Shown here: piece after piece, positions 37,408 through 47,566 of the stretch
How positions within the stretch are numbered: the first letter of the stretch is position 1
How the letters are laid out: the number at the start of each line of letters is the position of its first letter
NCBI GenBank assembly: GCA_963750895.1
Contig: CAVVSD010000005.1
Coordinates: forward strand, 124,001-188,000
Source: CAVVSD01 sp963750895
GTDB lineage: Bacteria > Actinomycetota > Thermoleophilia > Solirubrobacterales > Solirubrobacteraceae
Length of the DNA stretch: 64,000 bases
Reading direction: 5' to 3'
The notes under the pieces: generated by a model
What the model was told of the DNA's origin: nothing
Seen by the model: the letters and a program-made list of their open reading frames with translations, nothing else
Databases searched by the model: none
Position numbers and translations under genes: made by a program

Positions 37408-38887
37408 GTGTCCCCCGCCACACCGACCCGACGTCTGGGCCTCGCGGTGCTCGCTGCCCTCCTCGTCGCGGTCGTCGCCGGCTGCGGCTCGAAGGAGGAG
37501 ACATCCGCGGATCCGGCAGCCGTCGTCCCCGCACGCGCGCCCGTGTACGTGGAGGCGACGATCCCTCCGCCGGGCGCGACGCGCGACGACGCGCTGGCCG
37601 CGGCCCGGAAGGTGCTCGGCACCGACGACCCCGTCGGGCGGCTGCAGGAGCTGTTCCGTGGGAAGGGCGGCAAGGGCGACGTCGAGCCCTGGATCGGAGA
37701 TCGCGTCGGTGCCTTCTCGCTCGTCGGGTCGACCGGATGACGGCGCGTACGTCGCCGCGACCTCCGACGTCGACGCGGCACGCGACTGGGTCGCCGATCA
37801 GGGCGGCAGGACGCAGCGCTACGAGGACGTCGACATCCGCATCGGCGCCGGCGGCACCGCGTACGCGGTCGTCGAGGACCGCGTCGTCGTGGGCACCCCG
37901 GCCGCCGTCCGCGCGACGGTCGACGCCGCCGGGGGCGACGACCTCGCCTCGTTGAGCGCGTTCAAGGAGTCCCTGGACCGCGTCGAGGGCGACGACGGCA
38001 TCGGCCGCGGCTACCTCGCGCTCCGCGCGCTGCTCGAGGGCCGGACGGCACCGTCCTCCGGCGGGATGGTCGGGTCGCTGGCGACGGGCCTGGTGACGGG
38101 ATCGCTGCCGACGGCGGTCGGCATGCGGTTCCACGCCGACGGCTCGGCCGTGCGCGTCGATCTCGCGGGCGTCGGCGGCGCCGATCTCGGCCCGCGCCCG
38201 GACCCCGCCTTCGTCGCCGGGCTCACCGGCGACGCCTGGCTGGCGATGGGGCTCGGGCAGGTCGGCGCGCGGCTGAAGGAGCAGCTCGGCGGATCGGGGC
38301 CGATCCTCTCCCTCGTCGGCGCGCAGTCGGGGCTCGACATCGACAAGGACCTCCTCGCCTGGATGGGCGAGGGCGCGGTCTTCGTGACCGGCGACTCCCC
38401 CGCGACGATCGGCGGCGCGCTCGTCGTGCAGTCGAAGGACCCGACGGCCATGCGCGCGGCGATCCCGAAGCTCGCGTCGCTCGTCACCCGCTTCGCGGCC
38501 GGCTCGAGCACCCGCGAGCTGCACGCGGCGGGCGTGGACGCCGGGATCGCGATCCGCGCGCAGGGCGTCCCCGCGCCGGTCGAGATCGCCGCCGCCGGCG
38601 ACCGGTTCGTGATCGCGGTGGGCCGCGACGCGCTGCGCGAGGCGATCTCGCCCACGTCGCGGCTGGGCGACGACCCCGACTTCCAGTCCGCCGCCGCGAC
38701 GCTCGGCGACGGCCTGAAGCCGACGATGTTCATCGGCGCGCGCGAGGCCACCCCACTCGCGTCGGTGCTCGCCGGTCGCACGGGCGCGAGCGTGCGCGAG
38801 GTCCGCGAGGCGCTCGGCAGGTTCACCGCCGCCGTCGCCGCCGACCGCGGCGAGCGGCGCTGGCGAGCCTCTATCGGACTGCGCTGA
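37408..38887 (+). CDS. DUF3352-type lipoprotein (frameshifted)
   Basis: A secreted lipoprotein of ~493 aa. Signal peptide RRLGLAVLAALLVAVV ends in the lipobox VAGC. The mature part starts VPARAPVYVEATIPPPGATRDD, typical of DUF3352 proteins found in actinobacteria and cyanobacteria; function unknown. An extra G at 37735-37736 creates an early TGA; removing it reads through to ATSDVDAARDWVADQGG and on to the stop at 38887. Divergent from mraZ, convergent with the SRPBCC gene (17-nt overlap). Confidence 0.75.
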
Positions 38888-39308
38888 TGTAGTGGGGCAG
38901 CAGGCCGCCCCAGCCGCGCTCGTTGGCCTCGCGGCGGTCGGGACCGCGGGCGCCGAGGCGCTCCCAGCCGCGGTGCTCGATCGACACCGTCGTCCCGCCC
39001 TCCGGGCGCGCGTCGAAGCGGATCTCGACCTCGGTGGCATCGGCCTCGTCCTGGCGCAGGTGCCAGGTGTAGACGAGACGGTGGGGCGGTTCCCAGGCGA
39101 GGATCCGCCCCCAGTCGGCCTCGCGGCCGTCGGCGGTGCGCTCGAAGATCCGCCCACCCGGGCGCGGCTCGAGGATCACCGCGAGACCCGGCTCGCCCGC
39201 GACGGTGTGGCTCGTCGGCCACCAGGTCGACGTCCGCGCGGTCCAGGTCGTGAAGGCGTGCTCGACGCCGCAGTCGACGTCGAAGCGCAGGTGCAGCGCC
39301 TCGGTCAC
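38871..39308 (-). CDS. SRPBCC/AHSA1-family protein
   Basis: A 145-residue START-like fold of the AHSA1 type, with VEHAFTTWTARTSTWWPTSH, PGGRIFERTADGRE and EVEIRFDARPEGGTTVSIEH. Such proteins bind small hydrophobic ligands; the ligand is unknown. GTG 39308 overlaps the ArsR-family stop, the usual ArsR-SRPBCC pair in actinobacteria. Confidence 0.85.
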   Translation of the reverse strand: MTEALHLRFDVDCGVEHAFTTWTARTSTWWPTSHTVAGEPGLAVILEPRPGGRIFERTADGREADWGRILAWEPPHRLVYTWHLRQDEADATEVEIRFDARPEGGTTVSIEHRGWERLGARGPDRREANERGWGGLLPHYISAVR

Positions 39309-39607
39309 TCGCGCGTGTTCTCCGCCGTCATGGTGAAGCGGCGCGCCGCGTCGCCCCAGACCGTCTCGAGGTAGGCCTTCGCCGCCTCCATCCCCTCGTC
39401 GTGCAGGCGATAGAGGCGCCGGGTGCCCTTGGGCTCGGCGCAGACCAGCCCGGCGCCGCTGAGCAGCCGCAGGTGGCGCGAGACCGCGGGGCGGCTGATC
39501 GGCAGCGCGTCGGCCAGCGTCTTCACGGAGCACTCGCCGTCGCGCAGGCGCTCGAGGATCGCCCGGCGGTGGGGGTCGGCCAGGGCCTCGAAGACGCCGT
39601 GCTCCAT
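39305..39607 (-). CDS. ArsR-family HTH regulator
   Basis: A 100-residue winged helix: FEALADPHRRAILERLRDGE, then recognition helix text SRPAVSRHLRLLSGAGLV. No cysteine pair of the metal-sensing type in the DNA-binding helix, so it is likely not a metalloregulator. Probably controls itself and the coupled SRPBCC gene through the GGTAAC repeats just upstream. Confidence 0.88.
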   Translation of the reverse strand: MEHGVFEALADPHRRAILERLRDGECSVKTLADALPISRPAVSRHLRLLSGAGLVCAEPKGTRRLYRLHDEGMEAAKAYLETVWGDAARRFTMTAENTRE

Positions 39608-39616
39608 CCCATCGAT

Positions 39617-39651
39617 GGTAACGAGCCCGCTACGGTAACTTGCGCGTTACC
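39617..39651. promoter_or_regulatory. GGTAAC operator of the divergent ArsR/DUF6855-like promoter
   Basis: GGTAAC at 39617-39622 and 39634-39639, and the inverted copy GTTACC at 39646-39651. The last two make a perfect 6-bp palindrome with a 6-nt centre. They lie between divergent start codons at 39607 and 39671, as expected for an autoregulated ArsR-type switch. Which gene is repressed is inference. Confidence 0.5.
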
Positions 39652-39670
39652 GACAATGGAGGAGGCTGAC

Positions 39671-40069
39671 GTGGCCGGCACCCGAGAGGACCCCTGGCAG
39701 CTCACGACCCCGAGCGGCGGCAGCGAGTACAGCGCGTACCGCGCGCCGGACGCCGATCCGCCCGCGCTCGTGGTCCAGGTCGGCAAGACCGAGCTGCGCT
39801 ACCACCTCCGGGCGCTCGAGGACCTTCCCGCCATGCTTCGCGCGCACGGGGACTGGATGCCACTCGGCAGCGCCGACGAGGGGAAGGCCGCGGCCGACGG
39901 CACGGTCGAGGCGTGGGCGCGGTCGGAGGACAACCCGGTCGGCGGGTGGTACGGGCTCAAGAAGGGGCTGCGCGGGCGGTTCGCCAATTACGTCCCGCCG
40001 GTCCTCGAGGCGCTCGGCGGCGTCGAGGTCGAGCACAAGGCGCGCGGGAACCGGATGCGCGCGGTCTGA
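39671..40069 (+). CDS. DUF6855-like conserved protein
   Basis: A 132-residue single-domain protein: TREDPWQLTTPSGGSEYSAY, ALRAHGDWMPLGSADEGK in part, then NPVGGWYGLKKGLRGRFANY and RGNRMRAV at the end. I believe this matches DUF6855 but could not search. GTG 39671 has an ideal GGAGGAGG 6 nt upstream; ATG 39656 would add five residues. Shares an operator region with the ArsR-family gene. Confidence 0.75.
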   Translation: MAGTREDPWQLTTPSGGSEYSAYRAPDADPPALVVQVGKTELRYHLRALEDLPAMLRAHGDWMPLGSADEGKAAADGTVEAWARSEDNPVGGWYGLKKGLRGRFANYVPPVLEALGGVEVEHKARGNRMRAV

Positions 40070-40183
40070 CCCTCCCCTCCCGTTCGCCCGGTGAAGACTG
40101 GCCCGGCGGGACGGGCCTCGGAGGCGGTGCCTCGGTATCGTCGCCGCGCCCTGTCCTGACGTGGAGAGCGAGAGAGCTTCGTG

Positions 40184-41828
40184 ATGAACAGCCTGGAGAT
40201 CGCCCAGCAGGCCACCCTGGTGCCCATCGACCAGATCGCCGAGCAGGCCGGTCTACAGCCCGAAGAGGTGGAGCCCTACGGGCGGTACAAGGCGAAGATC
40301 TCGCTGTCGGCGCTGGATCGTCTGTCCGACCGCCCCGACGGCAAGCTCATCTGCGTCGCCGGCATGACGCCGACGGCGGCCGGCGAGGGCAAGACGACGA
40401 CGCTCGTCGGGCTCACGCAGGGCCTCGGCGCGATCGGCAAGAAGTCGCTCGCCGCGCTGCGCGAGCCGTCGCTGGGCCCGGTGTTCGGCGTGAAGGGCGG
40501 CGCGGCCGGTGGCGGCTGGACGCAGATCGTCCCGATGGAGGACCTCAACCTCCACTTCACCGGGGACATGCACGCGATCGGCGCGGCGAACAACCTGCTC
40601 GCGGCGATGATCGACGCGCACATCCACCACGGCAACGAGCTGGGGATCGACCTCAACAACATCACGTGGCGCCGCGCGATCGACATGAACGACCGCTCGC
40701 TGCGCAACAACGTGATCGCGCTGGGCGGCCGGACGAACGGGCAGCCGCGTGAGACCGGCTTCGACATCACGGCCGCGTCCGAGGTCATGGCGCTCATGGC
40801 CGTCACGCGCGATCTCTCCGACCTGCGCGAGCGGCTGGGCAAGATCACGATCGGCTACTCGCGCGAGGGCAAGGCGATCACCGCGGAGGACCTGGGCGCC
40901 GCGGGCGCGATGACGGTCCTCCTGAAGGACGCGCTGAAGCCGAACCTCGTGCAGACGCTCGAGGGCCAGCCGTGCCTCATGCACACCGGCCCGTTCGCGA
41001 ACATCGCCAGCGGCAACAACTCGCTCGTGGCCGACCGGATCGGCATGAAGGTCGCCGACTACATCGTCACCGAGTCGGGCTTCGGCGCCGACATGGGCAT
41101 GGAGAAGTTCTTCGACATCGTCTGCCGCTTCGGCGACCTCACGCCGAGCGCGGTCGTGCTCGTCTGCACGGTGCGGGCGATCCGCCACCACGCCGGCGGC
41201 GACGACGGCGACCTCGAGGAGGGCTTCGCCAACGTCGCCCACCACCTGCAGACGATCAAGAAGTTCGGGCTGCCCGCGGTCGTGGCCGTCAACCGCCGCC
41301 CCGGCGACTGCGACGAGGACGTCGAGGCCGTGCGCCAGCTCGCGCTGAAGCGCCGGCGCGCACGGCGCGGAGATCAACGACGGCTTCACGGAGGGCGGCA
41401 AGGGCGTCGCCAAGCTCGCCGAGGCGGTCGTCGCCGCGTGCGATTCGCCGAGCGACTTCAAGCTGCTGTACCCCGACGAGGCATCGATCGAGGACAAGAT
41501 CGAGGCGGTGGCCAAGGAGGTGTACGGCGCGGGCGAGGTGACCTACTCCGCGGCGGCGCGCCAGAAGATCGAGCAGTTCACGAAGGACGGCCTGGCGAGC
41601 TTCCCCGTCTGCATGGCCAAGACGCAGCTGTCGCTGACCGCCGACCCCAAGCTCCTCGGCGCGCCGAAGGGCTTCGAGATCCACATCCGCGACATCCGCG
41701 CCTACACGGGCGCCGGGTGGCTCGTCCCGCTGTGCGGCGACATCATGCAGATGCCGGGCCTCGGCGCGAAGCCCGCCGCGCTGAACATCGACATCGGCTC
41801 GGACGGCAACACGGTCGGCCTGTTCTAG
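40184..41828 (+). CDS. fhs: formate--tetrahydrofolate ligase (frameshifted)
   Basis: ATP-dependent interconversion of formate plus THF and 10-formyl-THF. P-loop TPTAAGEGKTTT, EPSLGPVFGVKGGAAGGG and GIDLNNITWRRAIDMND are typical. An extra C at 41350-41353 breaks the frame after RQLALK; corrected it continues AGAHGAEINDGFTEGGKGVA to the stop at 41828 (548 aa). Two small stems at 40100-40133 precede it, perhaps a terminator of the upstream gene. fchA follows, forming a C1-oxidation pair. Confidence 0.93.
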
Positions 41829-41833
41829 GCGCG

Positions 41834-42370
41834 ATGCCCTTCGCCGACCGGCCTCTGCGCGACGTGCTCTCCGAGCTCGCCGCGCGGCAGCCGGTCCCGG
41901 GCGGGGGCGCGTCGGCGGCCTGGGCGTGCGCCCTCGGCGCAGGGCTCGTGGAGATGGCGGCGGCGTACGGCGACCTCGACGCGATCGGCGGCGAGGCGCG
42001 TGAGCTGCGTGCCCGCGCGCTGGAGCTCGCCGAGCGCGACGGCGAGGGCTACGCCCCGGTGCTCGAGGCGCTGAGGATGGACCGGTCCGATCCCGCCAGG
42101 GCGGCGCGGCTGGCCGACGCGCTGTCGGCGGCCGCGGACGCGCCGTTGCAGATCGCGCTGGCGTCGGCCCGCGTCGCGGAGATCGCGGCGGCGGTCGTGC
42201 GCGACGGCACCCTGCACCTGCGCGGCGACGCCGCGGCGGCCCGCGCCATCGCGGCCGGCGCGTGCGAGGCGGCCGCCGGCCTCGTGGAGATCGACGTCGG
42301 CGGGCGCGAGCCGCCCGACCCGCGCGTCGAGCAGGCGCGCGACGCCGTGCGCCGCGCCCGCGCGGCCTAA
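41834..42370 (+). CDS. fchA: methenyl-THF cyclohydrolase / cyclodeaminase-fold protein
   Basis: A 178-residue all-helical protein of the formiminotransferase-cyclodeaminase C-domain family: LSELAARQPVPGGGASAAW at the N-terminus, then ALASARVAEIAAAVV. In acetogens and methylotrophs FchA hydrolyses methenyl-THF to 10-formyl-THF. Placement 5 nt after fhs supports that role here. Its stop overlaps the convergent MetE-like gene. Confidence 0.85.
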   Translation: MPFADRPLRDVLSELAARQPVPGGGASAAWACALGAGLVEMAAAYGDLDAIGGEARELRARALELAERDGEGYAPVLEALRMDRSDPARAARLADALSAAADAPLQIALASARVAEIAAAVVRDGTLHLRGDAAAARAIAAGACEAAAGLVEIDVGGREPPDPRVEQARDAVRRARAA

Positions 42371-43555
42371 CTCCAGAGCTTCGCCGAGGCGATGGCCGCG
42401 CCGTCGGACAGCGCCTGCAGCTTCGCCCACATGATCTGCGGGTGCACGCGGCTCAGGTACGGCGTCTGGGCGAACCCGCAGTCCGTGCTGGCGATGACCC
42501 GTTCGCGCCCGACGAGCTCGGCGAGGCGGACGATCCGCTGCGCGACGAGCTCCGGATGCTCGAGGACGTTCGTGGAGTGGCTGATGAGCCCGGGCAGCAG
42601 GACGCGGTCCTCCGGCAGCTCGACGTCGCGCCACACCTCCCACTCGTGCTCGTGGCGCGGGTTGGCCTGCTCGAGCGAGTAGCCGCCCACGCGGACCCGG
42701 AGGATGAGGTCGACGATGTCGCGCAGCTCGACGTCGTTGGAGTGCGGCCCGTTCCAGCTCCCCCAGCACACGTGGTAGCGCGCGCGCTCCGGCGGGATCC
42801 CCTCGAGCGCGCGGTTGAGCGCCTCGACGCGCAGCTCCGCCCACTCGCGGTACTCGGCCATCGACGCGGGCGGGACCATCGTGTCGTACATCGTCGCCAG
42901 GAAGGCGTCGTCGACCTGCAGGCTCAGGCCGGCGTCGACGATCGCGCGGTACTCCTCGTTGAGCGCGTCGGCGAGGGCGAAGATGAACTCCTCGTCGCTG
43001 CCGTAGTGCTCGTCGACGCGGATCGGCACCGCGCTCGACGGCGCGACGACCGGCAGGAAGCCCTCCGTGACGCCGGCGGCGTCCATCCCCGCCTTGAGGT
43101 CGGCGATGTCGCGCGCGATCGCCTCCTGGCCCGCGTAGCGGATCGGCCCGACGCAGACGGCCTGGCCGCGGTCGCGCACGCCGCTGGCGATCGGGTTGCG
43201 ACGGAAGTAGTCGTCGTAGAACTCGTCGTAGTCGCGCCGGTCGCGCCCCTGGCGGGACGGATCCTGGGGACCGATGTGCGCCCGTCGGCTCGAACGGGCG
43301 CTCCTCGAAGCCGTCGAGGCGGTCGCGGATGTACCACGCCCACGTGAACGTCTTGCCGAACTCGCCGTCGCTCACGACGTCGATCCCGACCTCCGCCTGG
43401 TGACGCACGACCTCGGCGACGGAGTCGCGCAGGCACGCCTCGAAGGCCGCGTGGTCGTAGTCCTCGCCGTTCTCCTGGGCGCGGATGAACGCCTGCAGCT
43501 CCACGGGCCGCGCCAGGCTCCCGACGTGCGTGACGGCGATGCGGTCGTTCCCCAT
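42367..43555 (-). CDS. short MetE-like methyltransferase A (frameshifted)
   Basis: Cobalamin-independent methionine-synthase superfamily, catalytic barrel only. N-terminal RIAVTHVGSLARPVELQAF; zinc-type ligands HVC (in RYHVCWGS), Glu in YSLEQANPRH and Cys in STDCGFAQ are retained. A frame change near 43274-43281 splits the N-terminal 95 residues (ending FEPTG) from the rest (DPSRQGRD onward); corrected length ~396 aa. Divergent from MetE-like B. Methyl donor and acceptor unknown. Confidence 0.82.
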
Positions 43556-43659
43556 CGGCGGCAGTCTTCTCGGCGGGCCGCCGGCTCGGCAACCGCCGCG
43601 TTCCGCTGCCCGGAACCGGGCTCTTCCACCGTCGGCCGGCGCGGGCGTAGGGTCGCGGC

Positions 43660-44769
43660 ATGACTCCCCGCGCGGAGACGGTCGGATCGCTGCTCCGGCC
43701 GCCCTATCTCGCCGAGGCCCGTGCCGCACACGAGGCCGGCACGCTCTCGGCCGACGACCTGCGCGCCGTCGAGGACCGCGCGGTCGACGAGGCGATCGCG
43801 CTCCAGGAGGCGTGCGGGCTCGACATCGTCAGCGACGGCGAGATGCGCCGCGGCGTCTTCACCGGCAGCCTGCTCGACGCCATCGAGGGCATCGGCGGAC
43901 CCCCTCCCCCGCCGACGACCTGGCACGGCGACGACGCCTACGGCACCGAGGACCTGACGCGGACGGTCGCGCGGCACTCGGTGAACGCGACGCTCCGGCG
44001 CGTCCGCTCGGTCGCGACCGAGGAGTACGCGTACGTGCGCGACCGCACCGAGCTCCCGGCGAAGGCGACGCTGCCCAGTCCGCTCATGCTCGGCAAGTGG
44101 TGGGACCCGGAGACGTCGCCGAAGGCCTATCCGGACCCCTTCGACGCGTTCGCCGACGCCACGCGGATCCTCGAGACGGAGATCTCCGAGCTCGCCGCCC
44201 TCGGCTGCCGCTACGTGCAGATCGACGCGACGGACATCGCCACCCTCACCGACCCCGACGTCCGCGGGCAGTACGACGGCCTCGGGATCGGCGCCGAGCG
44301 CATGCTGGGCGAGGGCATCGACCTGCTCAACGCGCTCGCCGCCAGCGCGCCCGCGGACGTCACGATGGGCATCCACCTCTGCAAGGGCAACAGCGAGGGC
44401 CGCTACATCGCCGCCGGCTCCTACGAGCCGATCGCCGCCCGCGTGTTCCCGCGCCTGGACGCGTACGACGTGCTGCTGCTCGAGTACGACGACGAGCGCT
44501 CCGGCGGGTTCGAGCCGCTGACCGAGACGCTCGACGGGCACACCGTCGTCCTCGGGCTCGTGTCGAGCAAGATCCCCGCGATCGAGACCGACGACGAGGT
44601 CGTCGCGCGGATCGAGGAGGCCTCGGCGTTCGTGCCCATGGATCGCCTGGCCGTGTCCTGCCAGTGCGGGTTCGCGTCGACGGCCGGCGGCAACAGGGTC
44701 ACGCCGGAGATCCAGCGCGCGAAGCTCGAGCTCGTGGGCAGGGTCGCACGGCGCATGTGGGACGACTAG
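43660..44769 (+). CDS. short MetE-like methyltransferase B
   Basis: A 369-residue UROD/MetE-like barrel: TPRAETVGSLLRPPYLAEAR at the start, HLCKGN (His and Cys ligands), LLEYDDERSGGFEPL (Glu) and CQCGFASTAGGN (Cys). The set matches the zinc ligands of MetE, but the N-terminal duplicate domain that binds polyglutamyl folate is absent. It is followed by an LLM oxidoreductase after 13 nt. ~40-50% similar in motifs to copy C near 60 kb by eye. Confidence 0.88.
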   Translation: MTPRAETVGSLLRPPYLAEARAAHEAGTLSADDLRAVEDRAVDEAIALQEACGLDIVSDGEMRRGVFTGSLLDAIEGIGGPPPPPTTWHGDDAYGTEDLTRTVARHSVNATLRRVRSVATEEYAYVRDRTELPAKATLPSPLMLGKWWDPETSPKAYPDPFDAFADATRILETEISELAALGCRYVQIDATDIATLTDPDVRGQYDGLGIGAERMLGEGIDLLNALAASAPADVTMGIHLCKGNSEGRYIAAGSYEPIAARVFPRLDAYDVLLLEYDDERSGGFEPLTETLDGHTVVLGLVSSKIPAIETDDEVVARIEEASAFVPMDRLAVSCQCGFASTAGGNRVTPEIQRAKLELVGRVARRMWDD

Positions 44770-44782
44770 GGGAGGGACGCAC

Positions 44783-45883
44783 GTGGACTTCGGGCTCGGC
44801 CTCATGGGCTACGAGGGCAGCTGGGACGACGCGCGGTTCGCCGAGGAGCACGGCTTCTCGACCGTGGGCTTCGTCGACTCGCCGCTGCTCGGGGGCGATC
44901 CGTTCGTCTGCCTCGGGCTGGCCGCGCAGGCCACGACCGACGTGCAGGTGGGGACGTTCCTGGCGATCCCGGGGCTGCGCACCGCGCCGACGGCCGCGAC
45001 CGCGATCGCGACGGTGAACAAGATCGCGCCGGGCCGCACGTTCCTGGGCCTCGGCACCGGCTTCACCGGCCGCGCGGTCTTCGGGCTCCCGCGCCTGCCC
45101 GCAGGGAAGATGCGCGACTACGCCCTGGAGTGCCGGGCGCTGCTCGACGGCGAGGAGGTCGACCACACGTGGGGCTCGCGGACGAACCCGATCCGCCTGC
45201 GCCACAAGGAGGACCTGTACGTCGACACCGACGCGCGCACGCCCGTGTACGTCGGCGCCGACGGGCCCAAGGCGCTCGCGGCGGCGGGCGAGGCGGGCGA
45301 CGGCTGGGTCGTGACGCTGCAGTACGCGAACGTCATGGGCAACAGCGTCGACGTGTTCTCCGGCTCCTACGCCGCGGTGCGGGCCGCCGCCGAGGAGGCC
45401 GGGCGGGAGTCCTTCGACCCGTACACGATCTGGTCGATCTGCGTGTGCGTGCTCGAGGAGGGCGAGTCGCCGGCGTCCGAGCGCGCGCTCGAGCAGGCGG
45501 GCCCCGGCGCGATGATGGCCTTCCACGCCTACGCCGACCACCCCGAGATCCGCCCGTACCTGCCCCCGCACCTGCAGGACCGCCTCGACGTCTACGAGCG
45601 CGAGGTCCTGGCCCGCTTCGACGTGCCGCGCGACCGCATCCACCAGGAGACCCACCGCGGCCACCTGTCGCATCTCCTGGAGGGCGAGGACAAGGTGCTC
45701 ACCGAGGAGATCATGCGCGGCGCGGTGCTCGTGGGCACCGCGCAGGAGATCGCCGACGTGCTGAACGGCCTCGAGGCAGCGGGCCTGCGCAACGTGTCCT
45801 TCTGGGCGCCGCCCCACCTCACGCGTGAGGTCGTGCTGGACATCGAGACGAAGATCATGCCGTTGGTCAACGGGGGCGCGTGA
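44783..45883 (+). CDS. LLM-class (F420/flavin-dependent) oxidoreductase
   Basis: A bacterial luciferase-like TIM barrel of 366 aa: MDFGLGLMGYEGSWDDARFA, VGTFLAIPGLRTAPTAATA, LGLGTGFTGR and VYVGADGPKALAAAGEAGDG. In actinobacteria many such proteins use coenzyme F420; FMN use is equally possible. GTG start with GGGGAGGG upstream. First gene of a run with a cyclase-family hydrolase, FAH and VOC proteins, so a role in ring or side-chain oxidation is likely. Confidence 0.87.
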   Translation: MDFGLGLMGYEGSWDDARFAEEHGFSTVGFVDSPLLGGDPFVCLGLAAQATTDVQVGTFLAIPGLRTAPTAATAIATVNKIAPGRTFLGLGTGFTGRAVFGLPRLPAGKMRDYALECRALLDGEEVDHTWGSRTNPIRLRHKEDLYVDTDARTPVYVGADGPKALAAAGEAGDGWVVTLQYANVMGNSVDVFSGSYAAVRAAAEEAGRESFDPYTIWSICVCVLEEGESPASERALEQAGPGAMMAFHAYADHPEIRPYLPPHLQDRLDVYEREVLARFDVPRDRIHQETHRGHLSHLLEGEDKVLTEEIMRGAVLVGTAQEIADVLNGLEAAGLRNVSFWAPPHLTREVVLDIETKIMPLVNGGA

Positions 45884-45921
45884 CCGCGCCCGACCACATC
45901 GAGGGAAAGCGAGAGGTGCAC

Positions 45922-46674
45922 ATGGCCGACACCGGTTCATCGAGCTCGATCGGCGGTCTCCTGGCTGCGCTGGGCGGCCTGAAGGTGCACGACGCCTCGC
46001 CGACGATCGACGCCGACATGCCCATGTGGTTCATGTACGAGGCCCCCGAGATCGCGCCGCTGTTCGGGCACGCCGAGGCCGGCGCCGCGGCGAACCGCGT
46101 CGCGTTCTCCGAGCACACGGGCACGCACGTCGACGCGCCGTTCCACTTCGACGCCGACGGCCTGACCGCCGACAAGGTCCCCGTCGACGCGATGCTGCTG
46201 CGGCCGTTCTGCAAGTTCGACCTCAAGCCCGACGACCACCAGCCCGGCGACCTCATCGGTCCCGAGCACCTCGCGGCAGCCGCCGAGCGCGGCGGGTTCT
46301 CGCTCGAGCCCGGCAGCGTGGCGATCATCGAGTTCGGCTGGGACGCCAACCGTCCCGGCGGCGCCAACGGCCGCCCCGACGGCTGGTGGGGCGCCAACGA
46401 GCCCGGCCTCTCCCCCGAGGCGTGCACGTACCTGACCGACCTCGGCGTCGTGGCCGTCGCGTGCGACACGCCCGCCTGCGACGTCGCCGCGCGCGACGGC
46501 GAGATGCTGGGCGCGCACGGCCACGTCGAGCACTTCCTGCCTCAGGGCATCCTCATCGTCGAGGGCCTCACCGGGCTCGCCGACGTCCCCGCGACGGGGC
46601 TCTTCCTCGCCCTCCCGCTGAAGATCGCGGGTGGCACCGGCTCGCCGGTGCGCGTCGTCCTCCTGACCGACTGA
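45922..46674 (+). CDS. cyclase-family (kynurenine formamidase-like) metal hydrolase
   Basis: A 250-residue protein with the metal-binding motif HTGTHVDAPFHF, DTPACDV and GAHGHVEHFLPQGI, typical of the Cyclase/KynB family that opens amides or lactones. ATG 45922 has GAGAGG 6 nt upstream; a GTG at 45880 overlapping the LLM stop would add 14 residues. May hydrolyse a ring-cleavage or lactone intermediate. Confidence 0.82.
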   Translation: MADTGSSSSIGGLLAALGGLKVHDASPTIDADMPMWFMYEAPEIAPLFGHAEAGAAANRVAFSEHTGTHVDAPFHFDADGLTADKVPVDAMLLRPFCKFDLKPDDHQPGDLIGPEHLAAAAERGGFSLEPGSVAIIEFGWDANRPGGANGRPDGWWGANEPGLSPEACTYLTDLGVVAVACDTPACDVAARDGEMLGAHGHVEHFLPQGILIVEGLTGLADVPATGLFLALPLKIAGGTGSPVRVVLLTD

Positions 46675-46687
46675 CCACCAAGGATCC

Positions 46688-47566
46688 ATGCGACTCATCT
46701 CCTACCGCGCCGGCGGCGAGACCCGTCTCGGCGCCCGCGCCGGCGACGCCGTCGTCGACCTCAACTCGGTCGACCCGAACGTGCCGACGGACATCGTCGC
46801 CCTGCTCGAGGGCGGCGACGCCGCGATGGCCGCCGCCCGTGCGGCGCTCGAGAAGGGCGCCGACCAGACCGAGCACCACGCGCCCGCCGACCTCGAGCTG
46901 CTGCCCGTCGTCCCGCGCCCGCCGAAGATCGTCTGCGTCGCGCGCAACTACGCCGAGCACGCCGCGGAGGCGAAGCTCGACGTGCTCTCCGAGCCCAACC
47001 TCTTCATCCGCTTCGCGCAGTCGCTCATCGCCGACGGCGCGCCGATCCAGGTCCCGCGGGTCTCCAAGGCCGTCGACTGGGAGGCCGAGCTCGCGGTGAT
47101 CATCGGCCGCGGCGGGCGGCACGTCTCCAAGGCCGACGCGCTCGACCACGTCGCCGGGTACGCGATCTTCAACGACGTCTCGATCCGCGACTGGCAGATC
47201 AAGAAGCCGCCGATCCAGTTCGGCGCCGGGAAGAACTTCGACGGCTCCGGCCCCTTCGGTCCCGACCTCGTGACGGCGGACGAGATCCCCGACCCGGGCG
47301 CGCTGGCGATCGAGCTGACGGTCAACGGCGTGGTCAAGCAGTCGAGCACGACCGCGTCGATGATCTTCGACGTCCCGACGATCATCGAGTTCGTCTCGAC
47401 GTTCACGACGCTGGAGCCCGGCGACGTCATCGCGACCGGGACCCCGTCGGGCGTCGGCAACTTCCGCGAGCCGCCGGAGTTCCTCGTCGCCGGCGACACG
47501 GTGCGCATCACGCTCGAGGGCGTCGGCGTGCAGGAGAACCCGGTCATCGACGAGCCGGCGTCGTGA
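46688..47566 (+). CDS. fumarylacetoacetate hydrolase-family protein
   Basis: FAH C-domain fold, 292 aa. CVARNYAEHAAEAK, then metal ligands in WEAELAVIIG and the loop YAIFNDVSIRDWQ, ending TGTPSGVGNFREPPEF. Typical activities are isomerase, decarboxylase or hydratase steps after meta ring cleavage, matching the extradiol-type dioxygenase two genes on. Next gene overlaps by GTGA. Confidence 0.9.
   Translation: MRLISYRAGGETRLGARAGDAVVDLNSVDPNVPTDIVALLEGGDAAMAAARAALEKGADQTEHHAPADLELLPVVPRPPKIVCVARNYAEHAAEAKLDVLSEPNLFIRFAQSLIADGAPIQVPRVSKAVDWEAELAVIIGRGGRHVSKADALDHVAGYAIFNDVSIRDWQIKKPPIQFGAGKNFDGSGPFGPDLVTADEIPDPGALAIELTVNGVVKQSSTTASMIFDVPTIIEFVSTFTTLEPGDVIATGTPSGVGNFREPPEFLVAGDTVRITLEGVGVQENPVIDEPAS

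Noticed and set aside
40100..40133. Two small stems upstream of fhs considered as a riboswitch
   Set aside because: They match no THF, SAM or glycine riboswitch core I can recognise; a weak terminator of the upstream gene is simpler.
43610..43626. GTTCC-N7-GGAAC inverted repeat between MetE-like A and B
   Set aside because: Five-base arms in GC-rich DNA occur by chance often; no regulator gene is adjacent.
44699..45940. 413-codon minus-strand frame over the LLM gene
   Set aside because: Pure complement of a well-recognised oxidoreductase; codon composition is that of an antisense shadow.
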